From assembly GCA_019240525.1 (NCBI GenBank), contig JAFAYE010000001.1, positions 2,515,300 to 2,579,299 of the forward strand: a stretch of 64,000 nucleotides of DNA. Reading direction: 5' to 3'. Below, in pieces: positions 25,247 through 35,494 of the stretch (positions within the stretch are counted from its first letter, which is position 1; each line of letters opens with the position of its first letter). The DNA comes from Candidatus Eremiobacterota bacterium. GTDB taxonomy: Bacteria; Vulcanimicrobiota; Vulcanimicrobiia; Vulcanimicrobiales; Vulcanimicrobiaceae. The notes under the pieces are model-generated. The model was not told the origin of the DNA. It did not search any database and saw nothing but the letters and a program-made list of their open reading frames with translations. Both the position numbers and the translations under genes were made by a program.

Positions 25247-27376
25247 ATGATGAGATGGATCACGAGCCTGATTTCGGGAGTCGCCCTAATGGGGGTGACG
25301 CTTTCCAGTGCGCTGCCGGCTCCGGCCGAGCAGGCGCCCGATAAGAACGGGCCCGGCGTAACTCGGGTGAGCATAGTTCAAGGTTCGGTCGTCGTTCAGC
25401 GCGGCGATAGCAATAAGCAGGTTTCGGCAACCGTGAACGCGCCGCTCTTGCCGGGCGACTATATTTCAACCGGCGCGACGTCGCGCGGCGAGCTGCAATT
25501 CGACGGCTCGACGGCTGTGCGACTGGGCGGCAGCGTGCAAGCGCGAATTACCAACGACAATCCGAACAATCGGCAGTTGCAGCTCGCTGACGGCACGATT
25601 GAGCTCGGCTTGGTGCGCAATGCCGGCACGGTACGGGTCGACACGCCGTCGGTGACGGTCCGCGGCCGGGGCGCCGGCGACTATCGCATTTCCATCGATC
25701 ACGACGGCTCGACCTGGATCACGGCTCGCCGGGGTACCGTCGACATCGTCTCGCCGCAGCGTACGTACACCTTGGAATCGGGACGAACGCTCGTCGCACG
25801 TGGCTCAGCCTCAGATCCCTCGATCACCTATACGCAAGAAGTCGGCTACGACACGTTCGACGACTTCAACGCGAAACGCGACCAATCATTAGTGGCCGCG
25901 CTCAACGCGAGCCCGAACCTCAATCCCGATATTGCGGGCTACGACGATTTGGGTGCGTACGGTCAGTGGCAAGACGTGGCCGGCTACGGACAAGCCTGGG
26001 TCCCCCAGCAGACGTCCAACTGGGCTCCGTATAGCGACGGATCCTGGACGTGGGAAGACGGTTATGGCTGGACGTGGGTCGCGGCCGAGCCCTGGGGATG
26101 GGCGCCGTATCACTACGGACGCTGGTTCTACGCGAACGGTTATGGCTGGGCGTGGTATCCGCCGGCCTACAATGCTTATCCGGCGTGGTCACCGGCGCTC
26201 GTCGGATTCTTCGGATTCGGTGTCGGCGGCCCAGGCTGGGACGTATCGGTCGGTTTCGGCTACCCCTACATCGGCTGGTATCCCCTCGCGCCGTACGCAC
26301 CGTATTATCCGTGGTATCCCGGTTGGTCGTGGCTTGGTTTCGGCTGGGGCTGGGGTGGTGGCGGCTGGGGCTGCTGCGGCGGGGGATGGGGCCAGAACGT
26401 CTACGTGACCCGCGTAACGAACGTGTACCGCTACTTCCCGCACGGCGGCGTGCACGGAACGCTCGTCGGAAACTTCCAGCACGGAACGTTCTCCGGGCAC
26501 ATCACGCCGGTCAACGAGCGTAACATTGGCAGTCGCGTGGGAGTGGTGCACGGAGCGCTGCCGATCGCGCCAACCCGCGACAGCCTCGGCTTCGGTGGCC
26601 ATTCCATCGGATCGCCGGTCTCGCTCTCGAGGGCTTTTGAGTCGCCGCGTTTCTCGGCCGCGAATCGGACGCTCGCCGGGCGCACGTCGTTCGATCAACA
26701 GGAGCGGTCAATGTCGCGGGCGTTTCAGGCGCACACCACGACGAACCGCGTCGATGCCCAAGAGCGGCCGTCTTCCGGCTCGTGGCAGCGTTTCAACGAG
26801 AATCGCGACGAGAATCAGAATCGCGACGAGAATCAGAATCGCGACGAGAATCGCGACAACCAATCTCGCGGCGGCGTATCGACAGCGCAGCGCAGCGATT
26901 CGTGGGGGCGGTTCTCAAGCTCGCGTGGCGAGACGTACTCGCGCAATGATACGTACTCGCGCAGCGAGTCATACGGAGGATCGAGCGAGCGCAATCCGAC
27001 AGCGAGTGGATCCTACGAGCGAAGCAATCCGTACGCACGAAGCAGCTCGTATGGCTCGTACTCGCGTAGCTCATATCCGTCATACGCACGCGGATCGTAT
27101 GGTTCGCCGTCGTACTCGCGCGGATCGTATGGCTCGCCGTCGTACTCGCGCGGATCGTATGGTTCGCCGTCGTACTCGCGCGGATCGTATGGCTCACCGG
27201 CGTACTCCCGCGGATCGTACGGCTCGCCGCCGTACTCCCGCGGATCGTATGGCTCGGCTCCATCGTACTCGCATGGTGCCGCGCCAGCGTACCACGGGGG
27301 CTACTCTGCGCCGCATTCCTCGGAGAGTCGAGGTAACAATAGCGGCTCGCACGGCAACGGACGCCCACCGCAGTAA
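25247..27376 (+). CDS. Exported FecR/DUF6600-type protein with low-complexity repeat tail
   Basis: A 709-residue surface protein. Signal peptide about 1-27. A FecR-like domain follows (about 40-190: GSVVVQRGDSNKQVSA, TVRGRGAGDYRI), then a DUF6600 segment built of aromatic W/Y/G repeats (YSDGSWTWEDGYGWTWVA; GWAPYHYGRWFYANGYGWAW), then a Gly/Trp stretch. The C-terminal third is Ser/Arg/Tyr-rich, with NQNRDE repeats and at least five perfect decapeptides (RGSYGSPSYS type). It is probably cell-envelope associated. The ATG pair at 25247/25250 follows GAGGGG. The long open frame upstream is not used. Confidence 0.82.
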   Translation: MMRWITSLISGVALMGVTLSSALPAPAEQAPDKNGPGVTRVSIVQGSVVVQRGDSNKQVSATVNAPLLPGDYISTGATSRGELQFDGSTAVRLGGSVQARITNDNPNNRQLQLADGTIELGLVRNAGTVRVDTPSVTVRGRGAGDYRISIDHDGSTWITARRGTVDIVSPQRTYTLESGRTLVARGSASDPSITYTQEVGYDTFDDFNAKRDQSLVAALNASPNLNPDIAGYDDLGAYGQWQDVAGYGQAWVPQQTSNWAPYSDGSWTWEDGYGWTWVAAEPWGWAPYHYGRWFYANGYGWAWYPPAYNAYPAWSPALVGFFGFGVGGPGWDVSVGFGYPYIGWYPLAPYAPYYPWYPGWSWLGFGWGWGGGGWGCCGGGWGQNVYVTRVTNVYRYFPHGGVHGTLVGNFQHGTFSGHITPVNERNIGSRVGVVHGALPIAPTRDSLGFGGHSIGSPVSLSRAFESPRFSAANRTLAGRTSFDQQERSMSRAFQAHTTTNRVDAQERPSSGSWQRFNENRDENQNRDENQNRDENRDNQSRGGVSTAQRSDSWGRFSSSRGETYSRNDTYSRSESYGGSSERNPTASGSYERSNPYARSSSYGSYSRSSYPSYARGSYGSPSYSRGSYGSPSYSRGSYGSPSYSRGSYGSPAYSRGSYGSPPYSRGSYGSAPSYSHGAAPAYHGGYSAPHSSESRGNNSGSHGNGRPPQ
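27091..27258 (+). repeat. 30-bp in-frame tandem repeat in the DUF6600 gene
   Basis: Five full 30-bp units start at 27091, 27121, 27151, 27181 and 27211 (each CGGATCGTATGG... ending in TACTCGCG or TACTCCCG), plus a partial unit at 27241. Each unit codes for the decapeptide GSYGSPSYSR with few changes. Near-identical units suggest recent slippage or recombination, so copy number probably differs between strains. Confidence 0.95.
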
Positions 27377-27399
27377 TCGTTCCGGTTTTCCCCCTGCAC

Positions 27400-27463
27400 G
27401 GGCGGCGCCAAGGCGCCGCCCCCTCTCTTGCAGAAAAAGCGGCACTAACCGCTCGGCTTTTTC
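27400..27463 (+). terminator. Two stem-loops after the DUF6600 gene
   Basis: The first is a perfect ten-base stem (GGGCGGCGCC / GGCGCCGCCC, 27400-27409 and 27412-27421) with a two-base loop. The second is GAAAAAGC / GCTTTTTC at 27433-27440 and 27456-27463, giving a run of T after the stem as in a Rho-independent terminator. Together they separate the DUF6600 gene from the next gene, whose AAGGAG starts at 27466. Confidence 0.6.
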
Positions 27464-27483
27464 ATAAGGAGTCAGGAATACCA

Positions 27484-28044
27484 ATGGAACGAAAACGCTT
27501 CTGGTCAGGCGTTGCTGCGTTGTGCCTTCTCAGTGCCGCGCCGGCACTGGCGCAAACCCAGATGGGCATGAAGGCGCCGCACGTCACCATGTCGCATCCG
27601 ATCAGCGTCAATAAATGCAATCCGCAGCGTAACGTCTACATGTCTGCCGGGTACACGCCGGCCTTTTATCCCGGCGGATACGGTTACGGCGGTCGCTATT
27701 GGGGTTGGCCTTCGGTGTACGGTCCGACGTACTACCAGTATCCGGTTCAAGGCAATCCGACGCTTTCGATTGACTACGTCAACGCGACGAACGTCGTTAT
27801 GAAAGACATCGAATTCGGCTTGGTCGTTAACCGCAACTTGGTCGCCGAGGTGCGCGACGTCGGAACGTTTTCGCCCGGCGCAGAGATCAAGCATCAGTTC
27901 GGCGTGAGCTCGAACATCTTTCCGATCCAGACAAGCTTCGCGGAATGCGTGCCGTTGAAGATTACGTTCGCCGACGGCACGAAGTGGAAAAATCCGCATC
28001 TGCCGGCGCTGCGCCGCTCGATCTACGGAAAACCACCGCACTAA
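27484..28044 (+). CDS. Exported protein of unknown function
   Basis: A 186-residue protein with a clear signal peptide (RFWSGVAALCLLSAAPALA). A Gly/Tyr-rich stretch (YPGGYGYGGRYWGW) is followed by a beta-rich domain with two cysteines (NKCNPQ, AECVPL) and TNVVMKDIEFGLVVN, possibly an immunoglobulin-like fold. AAGGAG at 27466-27471 precedes ATG 27484. No family recognised. The Gly/Tyr style resembles the preceding DUF6600 protein, so both may be envelope or matrix proteins. Confidence 0.68.
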   Translation: MERKRFWSGVAALCLLSAAPALAQTQMGMKAPHVTMSHPISVNKCNPQRNVYMSAGYTPAFYPGGYGYGGRYWGWPSVYGPTYYQYPVQGNPTLSIDYVNATNVVMKDIEFGLVVNRNLVAEVRDVGTFSPGAEIKHQFGVSSNIFPIQTSFAECVPLKITFADGTKWKNPHLPALRRSIYGKPPH

Positions 28045-28051
28045 CTGGGCC

Positions 28052-28095
28052 GACCCGTGTCGTCTCTCGCGTTTTCGCTCGGGATGACACGGGTC
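28052..28095. terminator. Stem-loop between the exported protein gene and gdhA
   Basis: Perfect ten-base inverted repeat GACCCGTGTC (28052-28061) and GACACGGGTC (28086-28095) with a 24-base loop, followed by TTTCTCC. It fits a transcription terminator. The inner right arm also contains GGGATGACAC, which resembles a diverged relative of the dispersed GGATGAC repeat. Confidence 0.5.
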
Positions 28096-28148
28096 TTTCT
28101 CCAAAGGGAAGCGGGGAGTTTCCCCAGATGGAGCGGTATTAAGAGAAC

Positions 28149-29406
<1,258 letters not shown>

Positions 29407-29423
<17 letters not shown>

Positions 29424-30018
29424 GCCCCGGACAGGCTCGACGCAACTCGGATTCTTCGGCGGCGGGAGCCGCACGCTCGTCGACGACGAGTCCGGCAGGA
29501 TCGTGTACATGCCCGCTTTCGGCGACGGCCCGACCGCGCAACGATGGTTCGAGGCGCTGCGGCAAGGTGTTGCGTGGCAGAGCGAGCGGCGGCGTATGTA
29601 CGATCGCGATGTCGACGTGCCGCGTTTGACCGCAGCGTATCGGCTCTCCGACAAGGACGTGCCGCCGACGCTCGCCGAGGCGGCCGTTCGCGCCGCCAAG
29701 GCCGCGCGGACGCCGTTTAACAGCGCCGGGTTGAACCTTTATCGCGACGGGCGCGACAGCGTCGCTCCGCACAACGATCATCTCTACGAAATCGTGGCCG
29801 GTTACCCGATTGCTCTGATCTCGCTGGGGGCGACGCGCCTGATGACGATTCGCAGTAAAGTGAAACCACGCCGAGTCTTCGACATCGATTTAGAGGAAGG
29901 CAGCCTGCTGCTGATGAGCTACGAGACGCAGCTGCATTACGATCACGGCATTCCTAAGACCCGGGCAGCAGTCGGTCCGCGCCTCAGCATTGCGTTGCGC
30001 GTGCGCCCGCCGCTCTAG
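29407..30018 (+). CDS. AlkB-like 2-oxoglutarate/Fe(II) dioxygenase
   Basis: A 203-residue protein of the AlkB family, which oxidatively removes alkyl groups from DNA or RNA bases. Iron ligands H122-x-D124 lie in VAPHNDH and H180 in LHYDHGIPKT; the 2-oxoglutarate-binding arginines are R192 and R198 in GPRLSIALRVRP. NLYRDGRDSVAPH corresponds to the conserved N-Y-Y-x-D-G block. Start GTG 29407 lies inside the end of gdhA, and its stop overlaps the next GTG by one base, so three unrelated genes are translationally packed. The substrate (DNA, tRNA or protein) is unknown. Confidence 0.9.
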
Positions 30019-31592
30019 TGCGCCAACGCGCCGCGCTGCTTGCGCTCGTGATGCTGGGCGCGTGTTCGAAAGGCGGAAGCACGCCGGCGCAGGCACACGT
30101 CTTGCGAATCGCCGACAACGTCGATCCAACGTCGCTGAATCCGCTGCTCGCGCACGATCAAGATACCATCGGCTACGATTTGCTGGTAACCCAAACGCTG
30201 GTGGGTCTCTCGGCAGAAAACAAGCTCGTGCCCGTGCTCGTCACCCGCATCCCGAGCCGACGCAACGGCGACATTTCCGCCGACGGTACGCGCATCGTCT
30301 ATCACCTGCGACGCGGCGTACGCTTCGCCGACGGGCGCGAGCTGACGTCGGCCGACGTGGCCTTTACCTTTCGGGCGATCATGGACCCGCGAAATCCGGT
30401 CGAATCGGAAGATGCGTATCGGCGAGTCGTTAGGTTGCAGACGCCGGACGCGCATACCGTCGTCGTTCGCCTAAGGCATCGCTGGAACGCCGCGGTTGCC
30501 GAACTTTTCGCCCAGGCAGATTTTGCCTTTGGGATTCTCCCCGCGCACGCGTTCGCGTCGACCGACGTGACCAAAGCTGGGTGGAACGAGCGGCCGTTCG
30601 GAACCGGTCCCTTTCGTGTCGTCGATTGGGAACGCGCGAACCGCATCGTTCTCGAAGCGAATCCGTATTATTCCCCACGGCCGAAGCTGCGCCGAATCGT
30701 CTTCAATTTGATTCCAACGACGCAAGCGTCCCTACTGGCGCTGCGCGCTCGAGACGTCGACCTTACCGCGATCAGTCCGGATCAGCTTCCCGACGCCCGC
30801 GGCCTCGCGGGCATTCACATCGCCGTCACTCGCGTCAATGGAGAGTATTTTTTGATGCTCCAGTCTGCGGCTGCGCCCACCGACGACGTTCACGTTCGGC
30901 GCGCAATCGCGGCCGCGCTCGATCGAGGAGCGATCGTGCGGGCTCGTTATGGCGTACTGAGCGCCGCCGATTCGTTCTTGCCGCCGGTTTATTCGTGGTA
31001 CGATCCGGCGCCGCAAACGACGGGAAACGATTCCGCGAAGGTTGAGCGCGAGCTCACGGCAGCCGGCTGGCGCCGCGACCGGGGCATGTGGATGAAACAG
31101 GGCCGCACGTTGAACGTAACGATCGCGTATGCGCCCGAGCGCGGCACGTGGATGGAGGTCATCGAACAGGAGCAGCTGCGGCGCGCGGGGATCGACGCAT
31201 CATTGAAGCCGTACCCTGCCGCGTTGTTTAACGCGCCCGGTGGACCGTTGCGGACCGGCAACTTCACGCTCGCGGCCGCGCAGTGGATCGGCGCCGCCGA
31301 TCCCGAACAATCGGTCCTTTTTTCATGCAGTCAGCGTGGACCGAACGGCAACAACTCAATGAACTACTGCAACCGGCGCTTCGATGCGCTTTTTGACGAT
31401 CAGAGCGTGACCTCCGACGACCGACGACGCCGCCGCGATTTCATCGAAATGCAGCGAATCGTGCGAAACGACGCACCCGTCGTTCCGGTTGCCTTTGAGT
31501 CAAGTGTGGACGCGGTCAGCAATCGCGTGCGCGGCTTCCGGCGGAACATGCTGATGTATCCGGTCGGCGCCGAGAACTGGGACGTTCGTTAA
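30018..31592 (+). CDS. ABC transporter substrate-binding lipoprotein (family 5, peptide/nickel type)
   Basis: A 524-residue extracytoplasmic binding protein. Lipobox at Cys16 (VMLGACSKG). Solute-binding family 5 features: LRIADNVDPTSLNPLL at the start, YHLRRGVRFADGRELTSADVAFT, and FGTGPFRVVDWE with NRIVLEANPYY. Such proteins deliver peptides, opines or metal chelates to an ABC permease. No permease or ATPase genes are nearby, so it is an orphan; the permease may be elsewhere. Start GTG 30018 overlaps the TAG of the AlkB-like gene. Confidence 0.92.
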   Translation: MRQRAALLALVMLGACSKGGSTPAQAHVLRIADNVDPTSLNPLLAHDQDTIGYDLLVTQTLVGLSAENKLVPVLVTRIPSRRNGDISADGTRIVYHLRRGVRFADGRELTSADVAFTFRAIMDPRNPVESEDAYRRVVRLQTPDAHTVVVRLRHRWNAAVAELFAQADFAFGILPAHAFASTDVTKAGWNERPFGTGPFRVVDWERANRIVLEANPYYSPRPKLRRIVFNLIPTTQASLLALRARDVDLTAISPDQLPDARGLAGIHIAVTRVNGEYFLMLQSAAAPTDDVHVRRAIAAALDRGAIVRARYGVLSAADSFLPPVYSWYDPAPQTTGNDSAKVERELTAAGWRRDRGMWMKQGRTLNVTIAYAPERGTWMEVIEQEQLRRAGIDASLKPYPAALFNAPGGPLRTGNFTLAAAQWIGAADPEQSVLFSCSQRGPNGNNSMNYCNRRFDALFDDQSVTSDDRRRRRDFIEMQRIVRNDAPVVPVAFESSVDAVSNRVRGFRRNMLMYPVGAENWDVR

Positions 31593-31599
31593 GCGCGAT

Positions 31600-31959
31600 T
31601 CAGGGAGAAGCTGCCGGCGACGGCGTGGGACCGTAGAGGGCTTCCGCAGCGGTGCAGATGGTTGCCGAACCCAAATTAAAATCGACCAGCTGTTCGCCTT
31701 GGGCCGTGACCGCAGTTCCGCGGGGGGTGACGTTCGCGCCGGCAGGCAGCGCGATGCGGTTGTAAAGCAGATCGGTTTGGCGGGTCAGCGCTGCGATTGA
31801 CCGATCGGTCGCGTCGTCGTCGAACCATTTGCACGTGTCCGCCGCGCCGCCGCGCAGGCCGGTGAAGGTATAGAGAATCGTCTGCGGCGAGGCGGTCCCT
31901 CCGGCCACGGCGATGGCAGTCAAAGCGAACGCGGCTGCGGCCGCCGTGGGGCGTTTCAT
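31600..31959 (-). CDS. Small exported protein of unknown function
   Basis: 119 residues: signal peptide (MKRPTAAAAAFALTAIAVAGG), then a short domain with two cysteines (DTCKWFDDD, ATICTAAEAL) and a Pro/Ala tail. No family recognised. Its start overlaps the stop of the phosphoribosyltransferase gene upstream by four bases, so the two are co-translated. It is convergent with the substrate-binding-protein gene. Confidence 0.6.
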   Translation of the reverse strand: MKRPTAAAAAFALTAIAVAGGTASPQTILYTFTGLRGGAADTCKWFDDDATDRSIAALTRQTDLLYNRIALPAGANVTPRGTAVTAQGEQLVDFNLGSATICTAAEALYGPTPSPAASP

Positions 31960-32609
31960 AGTTCGGTAGTACTACGCGATAAGAGACGGCGAACCTCGTC
32001 GTCGCCGGTCTGCTCGAAGTCTCGATAGTAAAGGCCGACGGCGTGAAACGGATCGGGCGTGTGAACGCAGACGACGCGATCGACAACGCGCTCGAGGCTT
32101 GCGCACGTTCGCGGTGCGGCGACGGGTACGCCCGCGACGATCGCGGTCGGTCGCTGAGCGCGCAACGCCGTCGCCGCAGCGCGCATCGAGGCGCCGGTGG
32201 CTAAGCCGTCGTCAACGACGATGACGAGCTTCCCCGCGATCTCGATGCTCGGCCGCGCGTGGCCGTATGCATTCTCGCGGCGGCGCAGTTCCTCGAGTTC
32301 TCGTTGCACCACCTCATCGAGCTCGCTTTCGTCGATGCGGAGCGCCCTAATCAGATCGTCGTCGACGACGCAGGTTCCGTCGCTCGCCAGCGCGCCCATT
32401 GCCAACTCCTCATGACCGGGAACGCCGAGCTTGCGGACAATGTAAACGTCGAGCGGCGCCTCTAGGTGCCGGGCGACCTCATAGCCGATCGGAACCCCGC
32501 CGCGCGGAAGCGCGAGGACGATGACAGCGGGGTTGCGTGCATAGCTCGAGAGCGCTTGGGCGAGCTGTCGTCCCGCGTCGGCACGGTCGGCAAAGAGCTG
32601 CATGCGCAA
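31956..32609 (-). CDS. Type I phosphoribosyltransferase-fold protein
   Basis: 217 residues with the PRPP-binding loop VIVVDDGLATGASMRAA (about 130-146) and an N-terminal ALPRGGVPIGYEVARHL. This matches the stand-alone Rv0571-like predicted phosphoribosyltransferases often annotated simply as phosphoribosyltransferase. The acceptor base is unknown and no nucleotide-pathway neighbour is present. Starts at 32609 or 32603 are possible. It is divergent from the phosphoesterase gene, with a 167-base gap between them that probably holds both promoters. Confidence 0.88.
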   Translation of the reverse strand: MRMQLFADRADAGRQLAQALSSYARNPAVIVLALPRGGVPIGYEVARHLEAPLDVYIVRKLGVPGHEELAMGALASDGTCVVDDDLIRALRIDESELDEVVQRELEELRRRENAYGHARPSIEIAGKLVIVVDDGLATGASMRAAATALRAQRPTAIVAGVPVAAPRTCASLERVVDRVVCVHTPDPFHAVGLYYRDFEQTGDDEVRRLLSRSTTEL

Positions 32610-32776
32610 TCGTATTTCACGACGATGCTAAAACTGCATCTATCGTTCGACGAAGGAAAAGTGAAAAATCTTGTCGCAGCCTGTATGCAGTAGAAAAACT
32701 AAGCAAGAACGCGTTTTTCATCGATTGCGGCGATGACCTTGGTTACCGCCCTGACTGCAACGACCGAGAGGTGGAC

Positions 32777-34216
32777 GTGAAGTTTTCGAAGATACTCGGC
32801 GCAATTGGCCTGCTCGTATTGACGGCTGCATGCAGCGGTTCGGTCGGCACGACGCCGGCGCCCGGTCCCAGCCAGTCGGGCGCGCCGCCGGCCAGCCCTA
32901 TTCAGCATATCGTGGTGCTGATGCAAGAGAATCGAAGTTTTGACAACATTTTCGCCGGATTCCCCGGGGCGGACACCACGTTGGTCGGTAAGTGTCTACC
33001 TGCTCCCGACTGCAAGGGCTCACGCATCCGGCTTCATTCAGTTCCTCTCGAGAGCACAGGTGCGCCGAATCGAGGAACTGACATCGATCACAGCCATCAT
33101 GGCTTTGAAATCGAGTGCGACGCAAATGCCTCGCACGTCTGTCAGATGGATGGCTTCAATCAAATCCGTTTTGGCGAATCGGGCACCCAGGGCAAGGCAC
33201 ACAGCTACCCATATGCGTATGCCGAGCGAAGCGAGACAAAACCCTATTGGGATCTTGCGAAGCAGTACACGCTGGCCGACGAGATGTTCTTCACCGAGAC
33301 GGCGTCGAGCTTCATCGCGCACCAAATGATCATCTCCGGCACCGTGCAGCTCAAGAAAGGGGAGTGGGTTACCGATCAGCCGCTAGCGGGTCCGCCGTGG
33401 GGTTGCTTCTCGGCGCCCGGCAACAACGCGCCGATTCTCTTTGCGAACGGCACCGTGAAAGGATATCCGGGTGTCTTCCCATGCTTTAAATGGGCGACGA
33501 TCGCCGATCTGCTCGATGCAAAGGGTGTCTCCTGGCTCGATTACGTTGACAGTGGAGGAAAGATCGCCGGAGGGCCCCCGGGGGCGTTCGATTTCTCGGG
33601 CGGTGTTTGGAGCGGTTTCGGCGCGATCCGCAAGATCTATCACGGCCCGGATTGGAAGCGAAACATCACCTTCGCGAACGATCAGATTTTCTCGGATCTC
33701 ACCGCGAAAAAGCTTCCCGCGGTATCGTGGGTCATACCGACGCTCTACGATTCCGACCACCCCGCCAGCGGATGCAACGGTGGACCGTGGTGGGTGACGA
33801 AGGTCGTCGACGCGATCGGCGAGAGCTCGTACTGGAACAGCACCGCAGTCATTATCATTTGGGACGATTGGGGCGGCTGGTATGACAACGCGCCGCCGAA
33901 GTATTTCAACCCCAGCACTCTCGGCTTCCGCGTCGGAATGATCGTCATCTCTCCGTACGCGCGTGCCGGAACCGTTGTGCACACGCAATATGACTTTGGC
34001 AGCATCCTGAAGTTCCAGGAGCAAACCTTTAACCTCGGGTCGCTCGGCACAACCGACGCATCGGCGGCGTCGATGCAAGACGCCTTCGACTTCACCCAGA
34101 CGCCGCTAAAGTTCAAGCCGGAGCCGTTGCCCTCGGCGATGGCATGCAAGGACAAAATCACGAATCCCAACGATTCCGACGAGATTATCAAAAATGCCGG
34201 GGGCGTTCCAGAATAA
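32777..34216 (+). CDS. Phosphoesterase-family lipoprotein (phospholipase C / acid phosphatase type)
   Basis: A 479-residue exported enzyme of the PF04185 family. Lipobox at Cys19 (VLTAACSG), Pro/Ser linker, then the signature IQHIVVLMQENRSFDNIFAGFPG with its metal-binding Glu-Asn, and IIWDDWGGWYDNAPP plus GFRVGMIVISPYA near the end. The family hydrolyses phosphate esters including phospholipids. Start GTG 32777, preceded by GAGAGG. A paralogue with the same blocks lies at 61884-63245. It is followed 51 bases later by an S53 peptidase gene. Confidence 0.9.
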   Translation: MKFSKILGAIGLLVLTAACSGSVGTTPAPGPSQSGAPPASPIQHIVVLMQENRSFDNIFAGFPGADTTLVGKCLPAPDCKGSRIRLHSVPLESTGAPNRGTDIDHSHHGFEIECDANASHVCQMDGFNQIRFGESGTQGKAHSYPYAYAERSETKPYWDLAKQYTLADEMFFTETASSFIAHQMIISGTVQLKKGEWVTDQPLAGPPWGCFSAPGNNAPILFANGTVKGYPGVFPCFKWATIADLLDAKGVSWLDYVDSGGKIAGGPPGAFDFSGGVWSGFGAIRKIYHGPDWKRNITFANDQIFSDLTAKKLPAVSWVIPTLYDSDHPASGCNGGPWWVTKVVDAIGESSYWNSTAVIIIWDDWGGWYDNAPPKYFNPSTLGFRVGMIVISPYARAGTVVHTQYDFGSILKFQEQTFNLGSLGTTDASAASMQDAFDFTQTPLKFKPEPLPSAMACKDKITNPNDSDEIIKNAGGVPE

Positions 34217-34267
34217 TGACTTGTGGGTCGATGACCTACGCATTCCGATAGGAGGAACTCAGAACAG

Positions 34268-35494
34268 ATGCGATTCTCACAAATTGCTGCCGCTACTCTC
34301 ATTGCAGCGTTGGCGGGATGTAACGGCGCGGGCATGAACAGCGTGCCGCCGAATTCCACTGCGAACACCAACGCGGAACGATCGATCCAAACGCAGACGA
34401 CGGTCCATCAGCCAACGGCCGCCGAACTCGGTCTCTGGCCGCGGCCCGGGCCAGCCATCCGGGTCTGCGGAGCGGTTCCGCAGGGCTATGCGCGCTGTCA
34501 GGCGTGGATCCGCACCGACATTCGCGGTTTGGCGCGCCCGAATACGCCAAGCGGCTACGGCCCCAGCGACCTGCAGACGGCATACGGTTTGACCTCGTTT
34601 AGCAGCAGCAACGGCGGCGGCGAGACGGTCGCGATTGTGGACGCATACGACGATCCGAACGCCGCGTCGGACCTGGCGGTGTATCGCAAGCAATACGGTT
34701 TGCCGGCATGCTCGGCGTCGAGTGGTTGCTTTACGAAGCAAAAACTCGGCACCGCGACCAATACGGGTTGGGGCGAGGAAGAGTCGCTCGATGTGGATAT
34801 GGCCTCGGCGATCTGCCCGAACTGCAAGATTCTGCTAGTAGAAGCGAAGACCGCCAGTCTTGCTGCGTTGGTCAAAGCCGAACAATATGCCACCGCGCAT
34901 GCCGATTACGTCAGCAACAGCTGGAGCGGCAACGAGGGAAGCACGACCGACGACAAGTTCTTCAACGTCAGCGGCGTGGCGATCACCGCGGCTACTGGCG
35001 ATAGCGGATACAATTCGACCGCGCAGTGGCCGGCGATTCTGCCGACCGTCGTCGGCGTTGGCGGGACGAGTCTGACGTCGGTCAATCCGCGCACCGAAAC
35101 GGCGTGGACGGACGCCGGCAGCGGATGCAGCAAAATCTATGCGACGCCGAGCTTCCAGAAAGGCATCACGACCGGCTGTTCGAAGCGCGCGCAAGCCGAT
35201 TCGTCGGCTGACGCCGATCCGTACACCGGTGTCGCCGTCTACGATACGTTCCACCAGTCGGGATGGGAAGTCTTCGGCGGAACCTCGGTCGCAACGCCGA
35301 TTACGGCATCCGTCTTCGCGCTTGCGGGAAACACCGCGACGAACAATCCCGGCAATCTGTACGCGCACACCAGCGACTTGAACGACATTACCGTTGGATC
35401 CAACGGCACGTGCGGTAAGCCGCTCTGCATTGCCGGTCCGGGCTGGGATGGACCGACCGGCCTGGGAACGCCAAACGGCATTGGAGCGTTCTAG
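34268..35494 (+). CDS. S53 (sedolisin/kumamolisin) family serine-carboxyl peptidase
   Basis: A 408-residue exported lipoprotein (lipobox Cys18, AALAGC). The catalytic set is visible: E171 and D175 in EEESLDVDMA, and the nucleophile Ser340 in FGGTSVATP; TGDSGYNSTAQWPA carries the oxyanion Asp. The long activation pro-domain of classical sedolisins is missing; only about 80 residues precede the catalytic domain. Sedolisins work at acidic pH, which fits secretion into an acidic habitat. Preceded by TAGGAGGAAC before ATG 34268. The 3' end overlaps the next gene. Confidence 0.9.
   Translation: MRFSQIAAATLIAALAGCNGAGMNSVPPNSTANTNAERSIQTQTTVHQPTAAELGLWPRPGPAIRVCGAVPQGYARCQAWIRTDIRGLARPNTPSGYGPSDLQTAYGLTSFSSSNGGGETVAIVDAYDDPNAASDLAVYRKQYGLPACSASSGCFTKQKLGTATNTGWGEEESLDVDMASAICPNCKILLVEAKTASLAALVKAEQYATAHADYVSNSWSGNEGSTTDDKFFNVSGVAITAATGDSGYNSTAQWPAILPTVVGVGGTSLTSVNPRTETAWTDAGSGCSKIYATPSFQKGITTGCSKRAQADSSADADPYTGVAVYDTFHQSGWEVFGGTSVATPITASVFALAGNTATNNPGNLYAHTSDLNDITVGSNGTCGKPLCIAGPGWDGPTGLGTPNGIGAF

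Noticed and set aside
26526-27467. 313-codon frame rich in Arg-Met-Ala repeats
   Set aside because: Alternative frame through the tandem repeats of the DUF6600 gene; the true frame has the signal peptide and domains.
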